DNA of 56,909 nucleotides, taken from assembly GCA_964407285.1 (NCBI GenBank), contig CAYOVG010000005.1, forward strand, positions 1-56,909, read 5' to 3'. This DNA is from CAYOVG01 sp964407285 (GTDB lineage Bacteria; Desulfobacterota; Syntrophobacteria; Syntrophobacterales; Syntrophobacteraceae). Positions 51,248 through 56,909 of this stretch are shown here, piece after piece (position 1 is the stretch's first letter; each line of letters begins with the position of its first letter). The notes under the pieces were generated by a model, which saw only the letters and a list, made by a program, of their open reading frames with translations, had not been told where the DNA came from and did no database searches. Made by a program: the position numbers and the translations under genes.

Positions 51248-53398
51248 CTATTCGACCTGTTTCCATGATGCCCTGATACGAGTTCCCTCTCCCTTGACGG
51301 ATTGAATACTGAAAAAACCGCTTGAAGACTCCACCCGTTCCTGCATGCTGGAAAGCCCCAGGCCGGCAGTGCTTGATCCGTCTTTGAAATCTTCCATCCT
51401 GAAACCGATTCCGTTATCGGCAATCGCCAGTTCCATGGAACTGCCCGATCGGACCAGGGACAGATCGATCCTGTTTGCCTCGCTGTGCTTAGCCACATTG
51501 TGCAAGGCCTCCTGGATCACCCTGAAGATAATGATCTTCAGGTCCTTCGGGATATCCTCCTCTCGGATCAGTATGCTCTTCTCAATATGAATAGCCGGAT
51601 AGATGGTCCCAAAATGACGGGTAAACCAGCCGATGGCGGCCAACAGCCCCAAATCGTCGAGAATGGAAGGCCTGAGGTCCATGTAGATCCGCCTGGCCTC
51701 TTCCATGGCATGCTGGGTCGTGGCGACAAGTGTCTGAAGGGCCTCGGCCGCGGCTTCCCCCTCATGCATCTTGCCGAGGACGTTCTCCAGGCCGAACTTG
51801 ATGGCGCTGAGAGTTCCGCCTATGCTGTCGTGAAGCTCGTGGGCTATCCGCTTTCGCTCTTCCTCCTGGGCCTCCAGAAGCCGGGAAGAGAGAATGCGAA
51901 GTTGCTTTTCCGATTCCATGAGAGCCGCGTTGGTTTTGTTGAGTTCGGCCGTACGCTCCTCGACCCGACGCTCCAGGGATTCGTTCAACTGCCGCAGCAT
52001 CTCCTCATTCAGTTTGCGATCGGTAACATCCACATAGACAGCCTGACTTACAGGTTCCGGCCCCGACTCGATGAGGCCGGCGAACACTTCCACCCAGCGC
52101 ACGGTTTTGTCCTTCCGGACGATGCGGAACTCGTACCTTGGAACAACTTGCTTCCCCGACAATCGGTCGCGATTGCGCCGCCTCACCATGGATCTGTCAT
52201 CCGGATGCACCAGGTCCCACATCGCATCGGGACCCAGGGAAAACACTTCATCCGCCGTATAGCCGAATATCTCCGTCCATTTGGGATTGACGTAGACAAA
52301 GACCGGCGGCATGCCCTTTAGAATCGCAATTCCCTGCAGGGATTGCTCCGCCAGCAATCGATATTTTTCCTCGCTTCTCCGCAGCGCATCCTCCGCCCTC
52401 CTGCGTTCGGTAACATCGTGAGCCATGCCGCGCACGATGGGCTCGCTCACCCCCTCGCTCCGAAGCGTATTGCTGTATTCCCAAATGCGCTTCTCGCCCT
52501 CTTTCGTTTTGATGAACATCAGGCCGTGCGCGGCATGTTTGCTTCTGATTTCGTCGAGGTATTTCGGAAATTCATGACACATTTCCGGCACGAGGATATC
52601 GCGGATATTCATCGCCAGAAGCTCGGCCCGGGTGTAGCCCAGCAACTGCGCCGGTTGCGGATTTACGGAGAGTATGTTTCCATGCAGGTCGTGAGTGCAG
52701 ATGAGGTCCCGGCTGTTCTCCACCAGGTCGCGATAGCGGTCCTCACTCTCCCTCAACTGCTTGTCGCTCTCTTCCTTGATGAGCAGAAGGAGACCGAAGC
52801 CGTTGGTGAAAACGAAAATGAAAAACGACCCCACAGCCCAATACTGCACCGGATTCGGCAGAAGCAGACTGAATTCGGGCAGAGACAAAGCAATTGCCCC
52901 ACGGATGATATTGATCAACCCGGCGACCGCATCCGTCACACCGATAGTCAAGGTCAGATATGACTTACTGCTGTCGCCCGGTAAGAAAGCCATCGAACAC
53001 AGGATCATGAGGACGGCGACGGCGAAGGATGCGACCGCCACCAATTCCCCTCCGGAGAAACCGGCCATAATGCCGCCGTTCATGGCGAGTAGGGAAATCA
53101 ACAGGACGGGCGGCAAGACGGTCTTCCACCGGGACCTGCCCGTGAATATCCAAGCGCCTATGCACTCCAGGGCACATCCGGTGATCAGTAAGGTATTTCC
53201 AAGATTTTTCGAAAGGATATCAGGGATTGAACCTCTGCCGGCCAACAACATGAAGGCCATCCCCAGCGCCAACTTGGCCCAGGTCAATAGGGATATGGTG
53301 CGTTCCGAGGCAAGCTGCTTTGTTGTGAGCCACAACATCAGCGCAAAAATGATGTTGGCGAACCCGAGAAACAGTAAGGCGGTGACCATATCGATCAT
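51248..53398 (-). CDS. NarX/DegS-type membrane histidine kinase with two PAS domains
   Basis: A 716-residue kinase. Residues 1-230 form about seven transmembrane helices, a possible sensor for a membrane or small hydrophobic signal. Two PAS domains follow (YRDLVENSRDLICTHDLHGN and YRLLAEQSLQGIAILKG), a coiled coil (LERRVEERTAELNKTNAAL), then the HisKA_3 box ERKRIAHELHDSIGGTLSAI with the phospho-His in AHELHDS, and HATPase_c (VIQEALHNVAKHS, IADNGIGFRMED, GLGLSSMQERVES). This class normally pairs with a NarL/LuxR-type regulator, but none is encoded in the window. The start at 53398 has GGGGG upstream; a TTG two codons earlier is also open. Confidence 0.92.
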   Translation of the reverse strand: MIDMVTALLFLGFANIIFALMLWLTTKQLASERTISLLTWAKLALGMAFMLLAGRGSIPDILSKNLGNTLLITGCALECIGAWIFTGRSRWKTVLPPVLLISLLAMNGGIMAGFSGGELVAVASFAVAVLMILCSMAFLPGDSSKSYLTLTIGVTDAVAGLINIIRGAIALSLPEFSLLLPNPVQYWAVGSFFIFVFTNGFGLLLLIKEESDKQLRESEDRYRDLVENSRDLICTHDLHGNILSVNPQPAQLLGYTRAELLAMNIRDILVPEMCHEFPKYLDEIRSKHAAHGLMFIKTKEGEKRIWEYSNTLRSEGVSEPIVRGMAHDVTERRRAEDALRRSEEKYRLLAEQSLQGIAILKGMPPVFVYVNPKWTEIFGYTADEVFSLGPDAMWDLVHPDDRSMVRRRNRDRLSGKQVVPRYEFRIVRKDKTVRWVEVFAGLIESGPEPVSQAVYVDVTDRKLNEEMLRQLNESLERRVEERTAELNKTNAALMESEKQLRILSSRLLEAQEEERKRIAHELHDSIGGTLSAIKFGLENVLGKMHEGEAAAEALQTLVATTQHAMEEARRIYMDLRPSILDDLGLLAAIGWFTRHFGTIYPAIHIEKSILIREEDIPKDLKIIIFRVIQEALHNVAKHSEANRIDLSLVRSGSSMELAIADNGIGFRMEDFKDGSSTAGLGLSSMQERVESSSGFFSIQSVKGEGTRIRASWKQVE

Positions 53399-53546
53399 GA
53401 GCAATGCCCCCGGCTCTTCATGGAATCAAATCAGATAGCCTCTCGTGGGAAAATTCCGATCATAAGGCGCATCCATTTGATGATACTCTATATTATCATG
53501 GGCAGCATGATTACCGGCTCTTGGACAGGATTGACGGGATGATCAG

Positions 53547-53603
53547 GATCAACAGGATTGAAGATCGTCCGGATACAAAGCCGGCCTGTCAATCCTGTTG
53601 ATC
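53547..53603. repeat. 14-bp perfect inverted repeat (GATCAACAGGATTG)
   Basis: GATCAACAGGATTG at 53547-53560 is the exact reverse complement of CAATCCTGTTGATC at 53590-53603, with a 29-base loop. A related half (GACAGGATTGACGGGAT) lies just before it. It sits between the divergent end of the membrane-kinase gene and the lipoprotein gene. It resembles common dispersed GGATTGA/TGTTGATCC repeats. There is no T-run, so it is not an obvious terminator. Confidence 0.7.
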
Positions 53604-53640
53604 CCGTCCGAGGGGGAGCGTGAGCTTTCGACGCCCTGCA

Positions 53641-54393
53641 CTAGCGGTATCCGGCGATTCCGGGCAGCTGATACCCGTATTGCGTCGGGTTGCTCAAGAC
53701 CGCCTTGATCGCCAGTATCCTGAAAACGTAGCGCTCGGTCTCCTGCGGCAGCGCCATATGGTAGAAATTCCTCTCGCCCCGCGCACTGGATTCATCCACA
53801 ATGCGATTCACACCGCAGGTGTAAGCCGCAATGGCAAGAGGCCAACTTCTGAAATTGCGGTAAAGATCTCCCAAATACTGGAACGCGCCATCGGGGGAGA
53901 GCCGGAAGTCATAGCGCGTGTCAGCCGATTTCCTCTTCTCCCTGGGGTTCAACGGCGGCTCGATTTCCACGAGGGCGACATACTTCAGGTCTTCGGGCAG
54001 ATTGAGGCGCCGGAGACGTTCCTCAATCTGCGGAAAATAGCGCTCCTTGCGTTTCAACCACCAGTAGACCTGCGCATGGTTGTACACGACGAGAGAGAAC
54101 TCCCTGTCGAATCGCTCCAGGACGTCCTGGTCTTCCAGGGGGACGGGTTCCCCGCATAAATCGATCCTGTCGGGTGGACGATAACAGGTGACCATGCCGG
54201 GATCTTGATTCACCGGGCGCCGGGTTTGTCCGGGCAGTCCGGGCGTCACCACCCTTTCCGCCTTAGCCGCCGCCTGGGTGGGCAGATCCGTGGGGGCGGT
54301 GTTTTGAGTGGTTGCACAGCCAAACATGGCGGCTGTGATGAAAAGGGCCGGCAGAAGAGAGACCAATCTCCCGAGCCTGAAGTAGTCGTGCAT
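53641..54393 (-). CDS. MltD-like lipoprotein with a partly deleted transglycosylase domain
   Basis: A 250-residue predicted lipoprotein. The signal peptide ends in AAMFGC, giving a lipidated Cys. The C-terminal half resembles membrane-bound lytic transglycosylase D: FPQIEERLRRLNLPEDLKYV, ALVEIEPPLNP (catalytic Glu in LVE), then AFQYLGDLYRNFRSWPLAIA and YTCGVNRIV. The roughly 20-30 residues that normally lie between these, with the GLWQFMP block, are replaced by a short unrelated stretch. The active-site groove is therefore incomplete. It may be a non-catalytic wall-binding protein. The start at 54393 has GGAGG 8 bases upstream. It lies alone in its region. Confidence 0.72.
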   Translation of the reverse strand: MHDYFRLGRLVSLLPALFITAAMFGCATTQNTAPTDLPTQAAAKAERVVTPGLPGQTRRPVNQDPGMVTCYRPPDRIDLCGEPVPLEDQDVLERFDREFSLVVYNHAQVYWWLKRKERYFPQIEERLRRLNLPEDLKYVALVEIEPPLNPREKRKSADTRYDFRLSPDGAFQYLGDLYRNFRSWPLAIAAYTCGVNRIVDESSARGERNFYHMALPQETERYVFRILAIKAVLSNPTQYGYQLPGIAGYR

Positions 54394-55123
54394 TGGGCGC
54401 CTCCAAATCCGATAATTTTCTCCGAACCACATTGTCCCTGGTTATCCCCGATCATCCCCGAGAGTACCGGAATGCTTACCGCGCAAAAGGGCGTCTGTCT
54501 TCTATAACAACGCGCCAATTTGCATGCCATGTATCCAAGCCGCATTTTCAGTTGGATACCGCCGATAATCTTGGGAACAATCACGAGACGCCCGAAGCAT
54601 ACGATTCTCCATCAAAAAATGCAAGTGATTGGTCATTGGGCCCCATTTTTTCAACTCCGGGGCATCTTCCTTATGGCTGGAGAGGGCGAACAGGAAGGGT
54701 TCATACAGCCTCCGCGGTTCCATCTAGAACCCATGCTTCTTTTCCGCGGTTACGGCCGGCGGCTGCGACCTGCTGTGGTTCGACAGCCTGATCGCGGCTG
54801 AGAACCGCTCGTACAAAGGAGTCCGGATTTCAACCGCTCACAGTACAAAACGTTGTTCTCCCAGGGATCAAGGGAGCACTGCCTCGATGAGGCCGGGACC
54901 GGGCTCGGCGAATGTCCGTGTAAGCATGTCGGCAAATTCGCTGTCCGTGCGCGCGCGGAAAGCCGGCACTCCGAACCCCTTTGCCGGCGCAACCCAGTCG
55001 ATCACCGGTTGGGTGAGGTCGGTGAGCGATAACGCCTTGGGACCCAGTCCCGCAACCGCCGGCCGGAAAAAGCAATCGGCGAGTGAACACCCGGGAATGG
55101 AGGCAGCACTGGAAGCCGGCGGT
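54394..55123. other. Intergenic region with decayed gene pieces
   Basis: About 730 bases with one recognisable remnant, the C-terminus of a TPP-dependent enzyme at 54868-55065 on the minus strand. The rest (54400-54860) shows no domain on either strand. Confidence 0.5.
54868..55065 (-). pseudogene. C-terminal fragment of a TPP-dependent decarboxylase/synthase
   Basis: The frame encodes GLGPKALSLTDLTQPVIDW, then VAPAKGFGVPAFRARTDSEF and ADMLTRTFAEPGPGLIEAVL. This is the extreme C-terminus of acetolactate-synthase-like or benzoylformate-decarboxylase-like TPP enzymes. The several hundred residues that should precede it are absent and the upstream frame is nonsense. It is a leftover of a deleted gene. 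Confidence 0.65.
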
Positions 55124-55633
55124 TTAACCATAGCCCATGCAACTGAAGGGCGGGCTGTCGGGCAGATGGGCGCTGCAAAGCCGGCGTTCGACGATGATGC
55201 GCGCCATTTCCCCAAGATTGTCGGGATTACGGGGTTTTCGACGGAATGAACTTCCCCCGCAACGGTAGCATTCGATTACATCATCGGCATCATCAACACC
55301 ATCCCGGTCGGCGGATTTGGAAAAGGCGATAATTGGAGTGCGCCGGCATAGGGGATGGGACATGGCCTTCTTAAGAATCTCTCTTCCGCCCGCCGCCGGC
55401 ATGTTCAGGTCGAGCAGAATGAAATCGGGAGCAGGGGGTGGAGGGCCCTCGGCGCCTTCCCCGCTTTTGCATTGGTCCAGGTATGCAAGAAGCTCCGCGC
55501 CATCACGAGGACTGCGCAGATCGATTTCGAAATCGCATCGATGCGCTTCCTCGGCGAACGTTTGCCCGACGAGCGTACCGTCATTCTCGCCGGCAACCAT
55601 GAGTACAACGAAACGCCGCTTCTCTGCCGACAC
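55124..55633 (-). CDS. Single-domain response regulator (Rcp1/CheY-like)
   Basis: A 169-residue receiver starting at GTG 55633, chosen because GAGGA lies 8 bases upstream and the protein then begins right before the fold (SAEKRRFVVLMVAGEND). The phospho-Asp is intact in FILLDLNMPAAGG and the KP loop is present (FRRKPRN). One acidic-pocket position appears to be Asn (GEND). There is no output domain, so it would act by protein contact or as a phosphate shuttle. It is a relative of the pseudo-receiver at 21705. A longer frame to 55885 adds residues with no homology. No kinase gene is adjacent. Confidence 0.82.
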   Translation of the reverse strand: MSAEKRRFVVLMVAGENDGTLVGQTFAEEAHRCDFEIDLRSPRDGAELLAYLDQCKSGEGAEGPPPPAPDFILLDLNMPAAGGREILKKAMSHPLCRRTPIIAFSKSADRDGVDDADDVIECYRCGGSSFRRKPRNPDNLGEMARIIVERRLCSAHLPDSPPFSCMGYG

Positions 55634-55915
55634 TACTCGATCCTCAATCCTTCTTCTTGCGCCCGGACCGGCAAGGCCGGGGAAATGGGGAAAACGGACA
55701 GGCGCGGGCCGGTCGCCGCCTCGCTCCGGATTCCGGCCGGTTGAGTTCCCGGCTCCTGTGAGCTTATGTTCCCGCACATTCTTTTCACCTTGGATTCTTC
55801 GAATACGTTCACAACGTGAGAAGACGAGGCAAAGCCGTCCTTGGGGCATTGCTCGCACTCTTGCTCGCTTAATAACCCAAAACACATATTGAGCCTACTT
55901 CTTTTTCACGAGTAT

Positions 55916-56125
55916 CCCCTTCCATCGGCCGATACTCTCAAGCGTATTGCCGATACCCTCGGCGTCTCCGGCGACTACCTCATGGAGGGCTCCCTCGAGG
56001 ATGCCGCCAGAGCAAGGCTTGATGACCGGGAACTGGTGCGCATGTTCCAGGAGGTGGAAACCTTGCCCGAGGAAGACAGGATGGTGGTCAAGAAACTCCT
56101 GGACGCCTTTCTCACGAAAAAGTAA
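55916..56125 (+). pseudogene. C-terminal remnant of an XRE-family regulator
   Basis: The frame reads PSADTLKRIADTLGVSGDYL followed by MEGSLEDAARARLDDRELV and a helical tail ending LDAFLTKK. This is the last helix of an XRE/HTH_3 DNA-binding domain and its C-terminal helical extension. The first helices with the recognition helix are missing, and residues before 55916 are unrelated. It cannot bind DNA as XRE proteins do. Confidence 0.7.
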
Positions 56126-56230
56126 ATCCAGGCCCTGGCTGCCCGATAAGCGCCGCCGGGATGAAACAATCATAAAAGCCGGTCACCGCATCCCATCCTC
56201 CCCCGGGCTCGACTCCCATCTCATGGATAA

Positions 56231-56271
56231 GAAAAAAAGCCGCGTCAGGGAGAACTTCCCTGGCCGCGGCT
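56231..56271 (-). terminator. Rho-independent terminator for the JAMM gene
   Basis: On the minus strand a strong hairpin (outer AGCCGCG/CGCGGCT, inner CAGGGA/TCCCTG, loop about five bases, 56238-56271) is followed by a run of seven T (56231-56237). It lies about 125 bases after the JAMM gene stop, in the right direction to end its transcript. A small CCCACAT-TAGG-ATGTGGG hairpin at 56344-56361 lies between. Confidence 0.65.
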
Positions 56272-56393
56272 CCAAAAACAACCGTCAACCCATGGCCGGC
56301 TCCACCTGGCGCATGTCGCCTTTTGTTCGCATCCGGCTGCGGTCCCACATTAGGATGTGGGCACGATGAAGCTGTGCTCACACCCTACATGGC

Positions 56394-56795
56394 TCATTCG
56401 ATTAATATTAACTCAAGTTCTCTCTTTTCTAGGTCTTTAATATGCCATAATCCTATCTTCTTATCCAAGACATCTATTATAAGCATAATAGAATCGTCGA
56501 CAGCATTTACTATATCAGTATGACTAGGTGATGCAATATATAAAGGATGAGAATGGAACGTACCTACTACTTCATGTCCAAGCCTCTCTACTGCAATTTG
56601 GATAGATCGTATCTCACTACGATAGAACTTGTAGCCGCCGCCTTTCTTTATTTTGTTCTTAGTTTGAATCAGTTCGATGAAGTAGCCATTGTCCACTAAG
56701 AGGCCACAAACCTCAATGCCATCCTTTTCGGCAGCATTAACGGACGCTATAATGATTTTGTCTAATTGCGATTTAACTATCCTATATTTTCGCAT
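56394..56795 (-). CDS. JAMM/MPN+ metalloprotease-like protein
   Basis: A 133-residue stand-alone JAB domain. The JAMM zinc motif is complete: Glu in GIEVCGLLVD and H-x-H-x7-S-x2-D in GTFHSHPLYIASPSHTDI. Such enzymes cut isopeptide or C-terminal bonds of ubiquitin-like proteins, process sulfur-carrier proteins or act in ubiquitin-like conjugation systems of mobile and defence islands. The gene is much more AT-rich than its neighbours, which suggests recent transfer. The ribosome-binding site (AAGG) is weak. No ubiquitin-like, E1-like or E2-like gene is in the window; they could lie beyond 56909, upstream of this gene. The substrate is unknown. Confidence 0.85.
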   Translation of the reverse strand: MRKYRIVKSQLDKIIIASVNAAEKDGIEVCGLLVDNGYFIELIQTKNKIKKGGGYKFYRSEIRSIQIAVERLGHEVVGTFHSHPLYIASPSHTDIVNAVDDSIMLIIDVLDKKIGLWHIKDLEKRELELILIE

Positions 56796-56909
56796 ACCCT
56801 TATTATCTTTTTCAGAGGTAACCTAATTCCCTATACACTGAACCGACAGTAACTGTTCACCGGGGGGATGGTAAAAAATGTGGATACCCCCTTGCCTTTA
56901 CCAGTAATG

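Noticed and set aside
1..56909. tRNA, rRNA or riboswitch genes
   Set aside because: I looked for T-loop-like GGTTCGA patterns with cloverleaf context and for known aptamer cores and found none that folds convincingly.
56394..56909. Calling the JAMM region a defence system
   Set aside because: Only a single gene of that kind is visible and no conjugation, nuclease or cyclase partner is inside the window.

Overview
The window is about 57-58% GC by eye, densely coded, and full of multi-PAS sensor kinases, CheB-CheR-PAS fusions and periplasmic branched-chain-type binding proteins. This gene style fits a Deltaproteobacterium (Desulfobacterota, perhaps near Syntrophobacteraceae). That placement is inferred from protein style only; there is no rRNA or tRNA gene in the window.

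Left part (1-7.9 kb): a hybrid histidine kinase cut by the window edge, two tandem paralogous ABC-type substrate-binding proteins with no permease beside them, a decayed group II intron (maturase fragment plus a foldable domain V), a protein fusing a SlyD/FKBP-like domain to a methyltransferase, and an APC-family amino-acid permease.

Core of interest (7.99-18.57 kb, minus strand): a tightly packed six-gene operon. In transcription order it holds a CheB-CheR-PAS fusion, a PAS histidine kinase, a double-domain KaiC, two different KaiB proteins and a PAS-kinase-receiver hybrid. Four of the genes are joined by 1-4 base overlaps. It looks like a KaiA-less Kai timing or switch module wired to its own sensor/output proteins. 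A perfect 7-bp inverted repeat and an AT-rich stretch lie upstream.

Middle (18.6-39.9 kb): an accessory zone bounded by two inverted 193-bp copies of one insertion-sequence end. It holds a discoidin-like protein, a cold-shock protein, two paralogous small AT-rich proteins with a possible ribbon-helix-helix fold and a shared YDYTYYP tail, a receiver whose phospho-Asp is Lys, an AI-2E-type exporter, a GH57/DUF3536 enzyme, a second CheB-CheR-PAS fusion, two more kinases, a tandem universal stress protein and hflK-hflC. Intergenic DNA here contains broken pieces of neighbouring genes (CheB-CheR leader, DUF3536 gene, kinase ATPase box), so the area has undergone repeated duplication and decay.

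Right-centre (39.97-47.49 kb, plus strand): a six-gene cluster of aldehyde dehydrogenase, acyltransferase, glycosyltransferase, cysteine-less thioredoxin-fold protein and two CrtN/CrtP-type desaturases or oxidases. It is best read as a C30 carotenoid (staphyloxanthin-like glycosyl ester) pathway whose squalene or dehydrosqualene synthase must lie elsewhere.

Right end (47.6-56.9 kb): membrane proteins (DUF3592-like, HdeD-like, CDF-like), a NarX-type membrane kinase, an MltD-like lipoprotein that has lost part of its catalytic domain, a remnant TPP enzyme, a single-domain response regulator, a truncated XRE regulator and an AT-rich JAMM metalloprotease that looks recently acquired. Eight sensor proteins but no DNA-binding response regulator occur in the window.
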